A DNA stretch of 7,525 nt from JAWWBN01 sp033720955 (GCA_033720955.1 JAWWBN010000194.1:1-7525); one strand, 5' to 3'. Counted from the first letter of the stretch, positions 1-6,255 are shown. Made by a program: numbers and translations. Notes: a model not told the origin generated them from the sequence alone.

Positions 1-765
1 CTGGGCCGGTGGAAGCCGCTGGCGCTGGCGCTGGTGGGCGGGGTGAGCCTCGCAGGGGTGGTCCTGCCGGCGGCGGTGGTGCTCGTCTGGTGGGCCCGCG
101 GCCTGGCGGCCGGGACGCAGACGGTCTCGGTCTGGCGCCCGGCTCTCCACTCCTTCGGCACCGCGGCGGCGGCGGCGACGGCGGCCGCGGCGCTGGCCCT
201 GCCGGTGGCCTGGTGGGCGTCGCGGCGGTCGGGACCGCTGCCGCAGACCGTGGAGCGGCTCTGTCACGCCGGGTACGCTCTGCCCGGCATCGTGATCGCC
301 CTCTCCTTCGTCTTCTTCGCCTCGCGCTACGCCACGCCCCTCTACCAGAGCGTGGCCCTGCTGGTCACCGCCTACGTGGTGCGGTTTCTCCCCGAGTCGC
401 TGGCCGCGACCCGGGCGGCGCTCGCCGCGCTGGGACCCCGCTTCGAGGAGGCGGCGGCGAGCCTCGGCCGGCGTCCGTCGCAGGTGCTGACGTCGGTGAC
501 CCTGCCGCTGCTCTCGCCGGGGATCCTGGCCGGCGCCGGCCTCGTCTTCCTGACCACCATGAAGGAGCTGCCGGCGACCCTGCTGCTGCGCCCCACCGGC
601 TTCGACACCCTGGCGACCCGGGTCTGGAGCTCGGCCTCCGAGGCCATCTACTCCCAGGCCGCGGTGCCGGCGCTGCTGCTGGTCGCGGTGTCGGCGCCGC
701 CGGTCTACTGGCTGATCATCCGGCCGGCGCTGGCCGGATCGCCGCGGCCGGGGGCCGCCGAGTGA
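1..765 (+). CDS. fbpB: Fe3+-type ABC transporter permease, 3' part (5' end outside window)
   Basis: The reading frame is open from the first base, so this is the C-terminal 254 residues of a longer inner-membrane permease. A GTG at 34 lies in frame but falls inside a hydrophobic stretch and is unlikely to be the start. Numbering from the first codon, hydrophobic membrane segments lie near 7-32, 54-72, 92-107, 117-130, 175-186 and 222-240. The cytoplasmic EAA loop that docks on the ATPase is clear (EAAASLG at 150-156, then LPLLSPGI at 168-175). It is followed by MKELPATLLLRP at 187-198 and FDTLATRVW at 201-209, a sequence typical of the second half of FbpB/SfuB/AfuB ferric-iron permeases, which are usually about 500-560 residues with two permease halves. 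The stop overlaps the start of the ATPase gene. The iron substrate is inferred from family resemblance; related thiamine or other importers cannot be excluded without the upstream binding-protein gene. Confidence 0.85.
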   Translation: MGRWKPLALALVGGVSLAGVVLPAAVVLVWWARGLAAGTQTVSVWRPALHSFGTAAAAATAAAALALPVAWWASRRSGPLPQTVERLCHAGYALPGIVIALSFVFFASRYATPLYQSVALLVTAYVVRFLPESLAATRAALAALGPRFEEAAASLGRRPSQVLTSVTLPLLSPGILAGAGLVFLTTMKELPATLLLRPTGFDTLATRVWSSASEAIYSQAAVPALLLVAVSAPPVYWLIIRPALAGSPRPGAAE

Positions 766-1829
766 GCGCCCCGCCGCTGCTCGAGGTGCGCGGCCTCGAG
801 GTCCGCTTCGGCGATTTCGGCGCGGTGGCCGGCGCCGATCTCGAGGTCGATCGGGGGTCGATCGGCGCCCTGGTGGGCCCGTCGGGCTGTGGCAAGACCA
901 CGCTGCTGCGGGCGGTCGCCGGCTTCGAGAGGCCGGCGGCGGGGAGCATCCGGCTGGACGGCGAGCGGGTGGCGGGAGAGGGGGCGTGGGTGCCGCCCGA
1001 GCGGCGGCAGGTGGGCATGGTCTTCCAGGAGGGGGCGCTCTTCCCCCACCTGACGGTGGAGGGCAACGTCCGGTACGGCGTGGCGGGCTCCCCGGGCGAG
1101 GCGGAGCGGGTGGCGGAGGCGCTGGAGCTGGTGGGTCTCGAGGAGCTGCGCGGCCGCCGGCCGGACGAGCTGTCGGGCGGGCAGCAGCAGCGCCTGGCCC
1201 TGGCCCGGGCGCTGGCGCCGCGGCCGCGGATCGTGCTCCTGGACGAGCCCTTCGCCAGCCTGGACGCCGGCCTCAGGGAGAGGGTGCGCGAGGAGGTGCG
1301 ACGGATCCTGGAGCGGGCCGGCACCACCGCCATCCTGGTCACCCACGACCAGCAGGAGGCGCTGAGCTTTGCCGACCGGGTGGCGGTGATGACGGCCGGC
1401 CGTGTGCTCCAGGTGGGGACGCCGGAGGAGGTCTACCAGCGCCCGGCGACGCTGGAGGTGGCGGAGTTCTTCGGCGTGGGCTGGCTGCTCCCCTGCCGGG
1501 TGGCGGGCGGCCGGCTGGCGACCGAGCTGGGGGAGGCGTGGTGCGACGCGCCCGACGGACCCGGGGTGGCCGTGGTGCGGCCGGAGGATCTGGAGATCGA
1601 CTCCGGCGGGGAGGGCCCCGGGGCGCCGGCGGTGGTCGAGGGGCGGCGGTTCTTCGGCCACGACGTGCTCCAGAGCCTGCGGCTGGAGTCGGGAGAGCGG
1701 TGCGAGGTGCGGCTGCTCTCCTCCCGGGCGATCCCCGAGGGCCGGCGGGTCCGGGTGGCGCTGCTGCCCAAGCGCTATCGGGTCTTCCCCGCGAGCGCCG
1801 CGGCGACGGGGTCGAAGCCCCGGGAGTAG
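762..1829 (+). CDS. fbpC: Fe3+-type ABC transporter ATP-binding protein
   Basis: This 355-residue cytoplasmic ATPase powers the adjoining permease. The start is GTG at 762, whose last bases overlap the permease TGA (GTGA), implying translational coupling; a weak GGGGG run lies 7 nt upstream. An open frame extends much further 5' but only as a shadow of the permease. ATPase motifs are complete: Walker A GPSGCGKTT at 39-47, Q-loop Gln89 in VFQEGALFPHLTV, signature LSGGQ at 137-141, Walker B IVLLDEP at 157-163 with catalytic Glu162, D-loop SLD at 166-168, and H-loop His195 in VTHD. The region after about 240 carries a TOBE-type domain including VVRPEDLEI at 271-279. Length and the QEGALFPHLTVEGNVRYG stretch fit the FbpC family (about 350 residues). 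Iron specificity is inferred mainly from the permease; spermidine, sulfate and thiamine importers have similar ATPases. Confidence 0.88.
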   Translation: MSAPPLLEVRGLEVRFGDFGAVAGADLEVDRGSIGALVGPSGCGKTTLLRAVAGFERPAAGSIRLDGERVAGEGAWVPPERRQVGMVFQEGALFPHLTVEGNVRYGVAGSPGEAERVAEALELVGLEELRGRRPDELSGGQQQRLALARALAPRPRIVLLDEPFASLDAGLRERVREEVRRILERAGTTAILVTHDQQEALSFADRVAVMTAGRVLQVGTPEEVYQRPATLEVAEFFGVGWLLPCRVAGGRLATELGEAWCDAPDGPGVAVVRPEDLEIDSGGEGPGAPAVVEGRRFFGHDVLQSLRLESGERCEVRLLSSRAIPEGRRVRVALLPKRYRVFPASAAATGSKPRE

Positions 1830-1834
1830 GCCGC

Positions 1835-1887
1835 CGTCGCGGCTCGGAGGGCGTTGCCGGCGTCGTCCCCGGACGCCCGCGGCGACG
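1835..1887 (+). terminator. Nested GC-rich hairpin after fbpC, possible transcript end
   Basis: Starting 6 bases after the fbpC stop, CGTCGC (1835-1840) pairs with GCGACG (1882-1887). Inside it GGGCGT (1849-1854) pairs with ACGCCC (1873-1878), and CCGG (1857-1860) pairs with CCGG (1869-1872), giving three coaxial stems of 6, 6 and 4 bp. No T-run follows, so it is not a canonical intrinsic terminator. It could be a non-canonical terminator or a 3'-end stabiliser; GC-rich DNA forms such hairpins easily by chance. Confidence 0.35.
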
Positions 1888-2016
1888 CGGGGTCGCCGGA
1901 GGCCTAGATCCTCACTCCGAGCTTTAGCTAGCCGGTGCTAACTCCGCATGAATGCTCAATTTTTGTGCACTCCGTTCCGCCGGTCCCGGAGCCGCTGGCA
2001 CAACCCCCCCGTAAAT
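1888..2016. other. Spacer between fbpC hairpin and nrd operator; no gene seen
   Basis: I see no gene here. Composition becomes clearly less GC-rich than the flanking genes from about 1905. Small structures are a 5-bp stem TTAGC/GCTAA (1924-1928 with 1937-1941), a TTTTT run at 1960-1964 and a run of seven C at 2004-2010. The nrdA frame is open back to a GTG at 1935, but this is not read as coding, because the promoter and ribosome binding site lie downstream. Confidence 0.5.
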
Positions 2017-2032
2017 ACACAGCATCTTGTGG
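2017..2032 (+). promoter_or_regulatory. NrdR box 1 (upstream of nrdA)
   Basis: ACACAGCATCTTGTGG fits the known NrdR-box consensus acaCwAtATaTwGtgt at 12 of 16 positions, including both outer arms (ACAC and TTGTG). It is an imperfect palindrome centred between 2024 and 2025. NrdR is the nucleotide-sensing ATP-cone repressor of bacterial ribonucleotide reductase genes and binds pairs of such boxes. The box lies just 5' of the -35 hexamer and is repeated exactly 32 bp downstream. No nrdR gene is in the window. Confidence 0.75.
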
Positions 2033-2037
2033 TCTCC

Positions 2038-2067
2038 TTGACACCACGCAACACCATCTTGTATCTT
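2038..2067 (+). promoter_or_regulatory. Sigma-70-type promoter of nrdAB
   Basis: TTGACA at 2038-2043 is a perfect -35 hexamer. After an 18-bp spacer, TATCTT at 2062-2067 matches 4 of 6 -10 positions. Transcription would start near 2074, leaving a leader of about 130 nt before nrdA. The -35 sits between the two NrdR-box-like sites and the -10 overlaps the second, so bound NrdR should block RNA polymerase. An inverted repeat GTGGT (2029-2033) / ACCAC (2043-2047) also brackets the -35. Confidence 0.7.
2049..2064 (+). promoter_or_regulatory. NrdR box 2 (overlaps the nrdA -10)
   Basis: CAACACCATCTTGTAT matches the core CwAtATaTwG at 7 of 10 positions and is weaker in the outer arms than box 1. 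From 2051 to 2062 it repeats box 1 (2019-2030) at 11 of 12 bases. Box centres are 32 bp apart, about three helical turns, which is the spacing known for NrdR box pairs and puts both on the same face of the DNA. It covers the start of the -10 hexamer. Confidence 0.7.
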
Positions 2068-2161
2068 GCCGCAGCCTCAGGACAGCAAGCGGGGTCGCTC
2101 GGCACGGTGCACGACACTCCGCTTCCGCGTTTGTCCAGGCGGTCTCGGAGGGTGGCAAACC

Positions 2162-2191
2162 GAGGCCTGCCAACGGGAGAGTTGCCGGCTC
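2162..2191 (+). other. Leader hairpin just upstream of the nrdA ribosome binding site
   Basis: In the untranslated leader GAG (2162-2164), CTG (2167-2169) and CAAC (2171-2174) pair with CTC (2189-2191), CGG (2186-2188, one G-U) and GTTG (2181-2184). The stem has 10 pairs with a 2-nt bulge and one mismatch, and its loop is GGGAGA. It ends 5 nt before the Shine-Dalgarno sequence. I found no cobalamin-riboswitch B12 box in the leader. Whether the hairpin regulates anything is unknown. Confidence 0.3.
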
Positions 2192-2196
2192 AGATA

Positions 2197-2203
2197 GGGG
2201 AGG
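2197..2203 (+). promoter_or_regulatory. nrdA ribosome binding site
   Basis: GGGGAGG lies 4 nt before the ATG at 2208 and is strongly complementary to the 16S rRNA 3' end. It fixes the nrdA start at 2208 rather than at the in-frame GTG at 1935, which lies upstream of the predicted promoter. Confidence 0.8.
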
Positions 2204-2207
2204 AACG

Positions 2208-5006
2208 ATGCTGACGACGAGGGTGGTGAAGCGGACCGGAGTCGTGGCCGACTTCGACGAGGAGCGGATCCGCACCGCGATCCTCAAGGCGATCGCGGCG
2301 GTCGGCGAGGAGATCCCCTCCGAGAAGGTGGACGGCATCGTGGCCGCCGTCAGCGCCGAGATCGACGCCCGCTTCGCGGAGTTCTTCCCCAACGTGGAGA
2401 ACATCCAGGACCTGGTCGAGAAGCATCTGGTCCTGGCCGGCCACTACGAGATCGCCAAGGCCTACATCCTCTACCGCGAGGAGCGCCGCAAGGTGCGCGA
2501 GCAGGCCCGGCGGCGAGCCATCGAGGACGCCCGCCTGGGCAAGCTCACCGTCACCAAGCGCGACGGCTCCACGGTGCTGTTCAACGTCAAGACGGTGGAG
2601 AGCGCCATCCGGCGGCTGGCCGACGAGCTGATCGACGACATCGACATCTCCGCCCTGGTGCGCGAGGTGATCAACAACGTCTTCGACGGCATTCCCACCC
2701 GCCAGATCGAGCGCGCCCTGGTCCTCGCCGCCACCTCCTTCATCGAGCGCGACCCCGCCTACGGCTACCTCGCGGCGCGGCTGCTGCTGCAGAGCGGGTA
2801 CAAGGAGGTCTTCGGCGGGCCCACCCGCGACGAGCAGTTCGACTCCACCTACCGGAGCGCGTTCGCCCGCTCCATCGAGGAGGGGGTGGAGGCGGGCGCC
2901 CTGGATCCGCGGATGGGGAGCTTCGACCTGGAGCTGCTGGCGGCCAGCCTGAAGCCGGAGCGCGACCGGCTCTTCACCTACCTCGGCGTCCAGACCCTCC
3001 ACGACCGCTACTTCCTGCGCCGCGGCGAGCGGCGCACGGAGGTGCCGCAGATCTTCTGGATGCGGGTGGCCATGGGCCTGGCCGTAGACGAGAAGGACCG
3101 CAACGAGCGGGCGATCGAGTTCTACGACCTCATGTCGCAGCTCTACTACGTGCCTTCGACCCCCACCCTCTTCCACTCCGGCACGTCGCACCCGCAGCTC
3201 TCCTCCTGCTACCTCACGACGGTGGACGACGACCTGGAGCACATCTTCAAGTCGCTGGGGCACAACGCCCAGCTCTCGAAGTGGTCGGGAGGCCTGGGCA
3301 ACGACTGGTCCAAGATCCGCGCCACCGGCGCCCCCATCAAGAGCACCAACGTGGAGAGCCAGGGGGTGGTGCCCTTCCTGAAGATCGCCAACGACGTGAC
3401 CATGGCGATCAACCGCAGCGGCAAGCGCCGCGGGGCCACCTGCGCCTATCTGGAGACCTGGCACTACGACATCGAGGACTTTCTCGACCTGCGGCGCAAC
3501 ACCGGCGACGAGAGGCGTCGCACCCACGACATGAACACCGCGAACTGGATCCCGGACCTGTTCATGAAGCGGGTGATGGAGGATCGCGACTGGACCCTCT
3601 TCTCGCCCGACGAGGTGCCCGATCTGCACGAGCTCTACGGCAGCGCCTTCGAGAGGCGGTACGAGGAGTACGAGGCGCGGGCCGAGCGGGGCGAGATGCG
3701 GCTCACCAAGAAGGTCCAGGCCAAGGCGCTCTGGCGCAAGATGCTCACCATGCTCTTCGAGACCGGGCATCCGTGGATGACCTTCAAGGACGCCTGCAAC
3801 GTGCGCTCGCCCCAGGACCACGTCGGCGTGATCCACAGCTCGAACCTGTGCACCGAGATCACCCTCAACACCTCGGCCGAGGAGACCGCGGTCTGCAACC
3901 TGGGCTCGATCAACCTGGCTCGCCACGTGGTGGACGGCCGGCTGGACGAGGAGCGGCTGGCGGCCAGCGTCCAGACCGCCATGCGGATGCTGGACAACGT
4001 GATCGACATCAACTTCTACCCCACCGAGGAGGCGCGCCGGTCCAACCTGGCGCACCGGCCGGTGGGTCTGGGGGTGATGGGTCTCCAGGACGCCCTCTTC
4101 CTGCAGGAGCTGGCCTTCGAGTCGGAGGAGGCGCTGGAGTTCGCCGACCGCACCCAGGAGGTGATCTCCTACAACGCCATCCTGACCTCGTCCAGGCTGG
4201 CCCGGGAGAAGGGCCGCTACCCCTCCTACGGGGGCTCCAAGTGGGACCGCGGCATCCTCCCCTACGACACCCTCGACCTGCTGGAGAGGGAGCGCGGCGT
4301 CAAGGTGGAGGTCAGCCGAGTGAGCCGGCTGGACTGGGAGCCGGTGCGGCAGCACGTCGCCGAGCACGGCATGCGCAACTCCAACACCATGGCGGTGGCG
4401 CCCACGGCGACCATCTCCAACATCAGCGGCTGCTTCCCCTGCATCGAGCCGATCTACAAGAACATCTACGTCAAGGCGAACATCAGCGGCGAGTTCACCG
4501 TGGTCAACGCCTTCCTGGTGCAGGATCTCAAGAAGCTCGGGCTGTGGAACGAGGAGATGCTCGAGAAGCTCAAGTACACCGACGGCAACGTCAGCCTCAT
4601 TCCCGAGATCCCCGACGAGCTCAAGCAGAAGTACAAGGAGGCCTTCGACGTAGACCCCTTCTGGTGTCTCAAGCTGACCGCCGCGCGCGCCAAGTGGATC
4701 GACCAGAGCCAGTCCCACAACGTCTTCGTCAAGGGGACCTCCGGCAAGCTCCTCAACGACATCTACATGCAGGCGTGGCGGTCGGGTCTCAAGACGACCT
4801 ACTACCTGCGCAGCCTGGCCGCGAGCCAGATCGAGAAGTCCACGGTGGACGCCAAGAAGTACGGCTACACCCAGAAGCGCGACTACGCCGCGGTGAGCGG
4901 CGCCGGAGCGGCGGGCGCGGCCGGCAGCGGCGACGCCGCGACCGGCGGCGCCCCCGAGCCGGGCCTCTGCCGGATCGACGACCCGGACTGCGAAGCGTGC
5001 CAGTGA
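2208..5006 (+). CDS. nrdA: Ribonucleoside-diphosphate reductase alpha subunit (class I) with two ATP-cones
   Basis: This 932-residue cytoplasmic catalytic subunit reduces ribonucleoside diphosphates to deoxyribonucleotides together with NrdB. Two ATP-cone allosteric domains lie at about 4-97 (VVKRTG start, K8-R9) and 113-202 (VTKRDGS start, K117-R118). The catalytic barrel follows: C334 in SSCYL and C563 in VCNLGSINL are the redox pair, and N546, C548 and E550 in NLCTEI are the active-site Asn, thiyl-radical Cys and Glu (E. coli N437, C439, E441). Y865-Y866 in TTYYLRS are the radical-relay tyrosines (E. coli Y730-Y731). A Gly/Ala-rich flexible linker (about 895-918) leads to a C-terminal tail ending CEACQ, whose C928 and C931 should re-reduce the active site using thioredoxin or glutaredoxin. 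The start at ATG 2208 is supported by its ribosome binding site and by the first ATP-cone beginning at once. All key residues are intact. nrdB follows 62 bases downstream, so the two are probably cotranscribed under NrdR control. Confidence 0.97.
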   Translation: MLTTRVVKRTGVVADFDEERIRTAILKAIAAVGEEIPSEKVDGIVAAVSAEIDARFAEFFPNVENIQDLVEKHLVLAGHYEIAKAYILYREERRKVREQARRRAIEDARLGKLTVTKRDGSTVLFNVKTVESAIRRLADELIDDIDISALVREVINNVFDGIPTRQIERALVLAATSFIERDPAYGYLAARLLLQSGYKEVFGGPTRDEQFDSTYRSAFARSIEEGVEAGALDPRMGSFDLELLAASLKPERDRLFTYLGVQTLHDRYFLRRGERRTEVPQIFWMRVAMGLAVDEKDRNERAIEFYDLMSQLYYVPSTPTLFHSGTSHPQLSSCYLTTVDDDLEHIFKSLGHNAQLSKWSGGLGNDWSKIRATGAPIKSTNVESQGVVPFLKIANDVTMAINRSGKRRGATCAYLETWHYDIEDFLDLRRNTGDERRRTHDMNTANWIPDLFMKRVMEDRDWTLFSPDEVPDLHELYGSAFERRYEEYEARAERGEMRLTKKVQAKALWRKMLTMLFETGHPWMTFKDACNVRSPQDHVGVIHSSNLCTEITLNTSAEETAVCNLGSINLARHVVDGRLDEERLAASVQTAMRMLDNVIDINFYPTEEARRSNLAHRPVGLGVMGLQDALFLQELAFESEEALEFADRTQEVISYNAILTSSRLAREKGRYPSYGGSKWDRGILPYDTLDLLERERGVKVEVSRVSRLDWEPVRQHVAEHGMRNSNTMAVAPTATISNISGCFPCIEPIYKNIYVKANISGEFTVVNAFLVQDLKKLGLWNEEMLEKLKYTDGNVSLIPEIPDELKQKYKEAFDVDPFWCLKLTAARAKWIDQSQSHNVFVKGTSGKLLNDIYMQAWRSGLKTTYYLRSLAASQIEKSTVDAKKYGYTQKRDYAAVSGAGAAGAAGSGDAATGGAPEPGLCRIDDPDCEACQ

Positions 5007-5008
5007 GC

Positions 5009-5025
5009 GACGCCTAGAGGGCGTC
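5009..5025 (+). other. Intercistronic hairpin between nrdA and nrdB
   Basis: GACGCC (5009-5014) pairs perfectly with GGCGTC (5020-5025) around a TAGAG loop, two bases after the nrdA stop. No T-run follows, so readthrough into nrdB is expected. It may stabilise or process the nrdA message or tune the NrdA:NrdB ratio. The nrdB start downstream has only a distant Shine-Dalgarno-like GAGAGGG (5047-5053, 15 nt from the ATG). Confidence 0.4.
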
Positions 5026-5068
5026 CATCAGCGAACCCCGAATCAAGAGAGGGCCACTCCGTCGAGCC

Positions 5069-6064
5069 ATGGGAATCATCAACAGCTCCAAGACCGACCC
5101 CAACAAGATCCTCCCCATCACCTACCCCTGGGCGCGCGAGTACTACAAGGCCGGGGTGGCCAACAACTGGGTGCCCGAAGAGGTCTCCATGCAGAAGGAC
5201 GTGGAGCAGTGGAAGTCCCAGCACGTCCTCTCCTCGACGGAGCGCCGCCTGATCCTCTGGAACCTCGGCTTCTTCTCGACGGCCGAGTCGCTGACCGCCA
5301 ACAACATCGTGCTGGCGGTGTACAACCACATCACCAACCCGGAGGCGCGTCAGTACCTGCTGCGCCAGGCCTTCGAGGAGGCCATCCACACCGACACCTT
5401 CATCTACTGCTGCGACAGCCTCGGCCTGGATCCGGACGAGATCTTCAACATGTACCAGACGATCCCGTCGATCCAGGAGAAGGACGACTTCGTGGTGGAC
5501 CTCACCCGGTCCGTCTTCGACCCGACCTTCACCACCGAGGGCACGGAGAACATCCAGCGCTTCCTGCGCGACCTGGTGGGCTTCTACGTGATCATGGAGG
5601 GGATCTTCTTCTACGCCGGCTTCGCCATGATGCTGGCGTTGAAGAGGCAGAACAAGATGATCGGCGTGGGCGAGCAGTTCGAGTTCATCATGCGGGACGA
5701 GAGCCTCCACCTGGCCTTCGGCTGCGACCTGATCAACACCATCCGCAGCGAGAACCCCGAGGTGTGGACCGCCGACTTCAAAGACGAGATCGTCGAGCTG
5801 ATCCGCGAGTCCGTGGAGTTCGAGAAGCGCTACGCCCACGACGCCTGCCCGGAGGACCTCCTGGGCATCAACGCCGACCAGTTCAGCCAGTACGTCGAGC
5901 ACATCGCCGACCGCCGTCTGGAGCGGATCCACCTGCCCAAGCTCTACGAGCGCAAGAACCCCTTCCCGTGGATGTCCCAGTCCACCGATCTGGCCAAGGA
6001 GAAGAACTTCTTCGAGACCCGGGTGACCGAGTACCAGAGCGGCGGCGTCCTGACCTGGGACTAG
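5069..6064 (+). CDS. nrdB: Ribonucleoside-diphosphate reductase beta subunit, class Ic type (Phe at radical site)
   Basis: This 331-residue ferritin-like radical-generating subunit partners NrdA. Aligned by motif to Chlamydia trachomatis NrdB (numbering from memory), the metal ligands are E73 (FFSTAES), E104 and H107 (EEAIH), E177 (IIMEG), E211 and H214 (RDESLH). They correspond to chlamydial E89, E120, H123, E193, E227 and H230 with a constant offset of 16. The radical Tyr of E. coli (Y122, IHSRSY) is replaced by F111 in IHTDTF, matching chlamydial F127. The first ligand is Glu rather than Asp, also as in Chlamydia. This predicts a class Ic Mn(IV)/Fe(III) cofactor without a tyrosyl radical. 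Radical-relay W34 (NNW) and C-terminal Y322 (VTEYQ) are kept, but F206 stands where chlamydial Y222 would be. The C-terminus NFFETRVTEYQ is strongly conserved with Chlamydia. ATG 5069 is the only start that keeps the conserved YPWAREYYKAG N-terminus; its ribosome binding site is poor, so coupling to nrdA is possible. Confidence 0.96.
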   Translation: MGIINSSKTDPNKILPITYPWAREYYKAGVANNWVPEEVSMQKDVEQWKSQHVLSSTERRLILWNLGFFSTAESLTANNIVLAVYNHITNPEARQYLLRQAFEEAIHTDTFIYCCDSLGLDPDEIFNMYQTIPSIQEKDDFVVDLTRSVFDPTFTTEGTENIQRFLRDLVGFYVIMEGIFFYAGFAMMLALKRQNKMIGVGEQFEFIMRDESLHLAFGCDLINTIRSENPEVWTADFKDEIVELIRESVEFEKRYAHDACPEDLLGINADQFSQYVEHIADRRLERIHLPKLYERKNPFPWMSQSTDLAKEKNFFETRVTEYQSGGVLTWD

Positions 6065-6188
6065 CGCGACCGGGAGGGACGAGGAGGCCCCGCCGGGCGG
6101 GACGCTGGCCCCGGACGGGAGCCGGGTCGGACGGCGGGGGAAGGGGGCCCACGCGGTGGCGCTCGGCGCGCCTGGCGCGGGAGGCGGG

Positions 6189-6223
6189 AAAAAAATGGGC
6201 GGCGGGGCGGGGGCCCCGCCGCC
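6189..6223 (-). terminator. Intrinsic terminator of the minus-strand secreted-protein gene
   Basis: A perfect 11-bp GC-only stem (6198-6208 with 6213-6223) with a GGGG loop on the plus strand is bordered on its left by seven A (6189-6195). Read on the minus strand it is a stem-loop followed by CA and seven T, the canonical Rho-independent form. It begins 32 bases after the TAG stop of the gene ending at 6256. On the plus strand no T-run follows the stem, so it is not an obvious terminator for nrdB. Between 6065 and 6188 I see only short GC-rich hairpins (e.g. 6158-6162 with 6168-6172) without T-runs. Confidence 0.88.
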
Positions 6224-6255
6224 GGGGTGGGGTTACACCCGATTCGGTTTTCGCG

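Noticed and set aside
9..761. N-terminal extension of the FbpC frame back to position 9
   Set aside because: It is out of frame with the permease, low-complexity Gly/Ala/Arg, and the ATPase fold begins only after the GTG at 762; it is a shadow of the permease gene.
1935..2207. Upstream extension of nrdA to a GTG at 1935
   Set aside because: The stretch contains the NrdR boxes and promoter, has no resemblance to NrdA, and a strong ribosome binding site precedes the ATG at 2208.
2075..2207. Possible cobalamin or other riboswitch in the nrdA leader
   Set aside because: No B12-box or other recognisable aptamer core was found; only one imperfect hairpin is supported, and class I reductase does not need cobalamin.
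1948..2214. Small plus-strand frame (88 codons) overlapping the nrdA start
   Set aside because: It begins upstream of the predicted nrd promoter, spans the operator, has no evident ribosome binding site and no recognisable protein features; chance frame in an AT-richer region.
2190..4718. Long minus-strand frame (842 codons) opposite nrdA
   Set aside because: It is antisense to a fully conserved nrdA; its length reflects GC-rich codon bias and its translation is low-complexity V/L/H/G/D.
4883..5932. Minus-strand frame (349 codons) opposite nrdB
   Set aside because: Antisense shadow of the conserved nrdB with biased composition and no motifs.
5069..6064. NrdB as an R2-like ligand-binding oxidase or metal-free class Ie subunit
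   Set aside because: It sits in an operon with a complete NrdA, keeps the C-terminal relay Tyr and all metal-binding carboxylates and histidines, which those groups do not combine in this way.
6229..6251. Plus-strand terminator for nrdB (GGGT-TAC-ACCC stem and a later TTTT)
   Set aside because: The stem is only 4 bp with a 3-nt loop and the T-run is short and separated by six bases.
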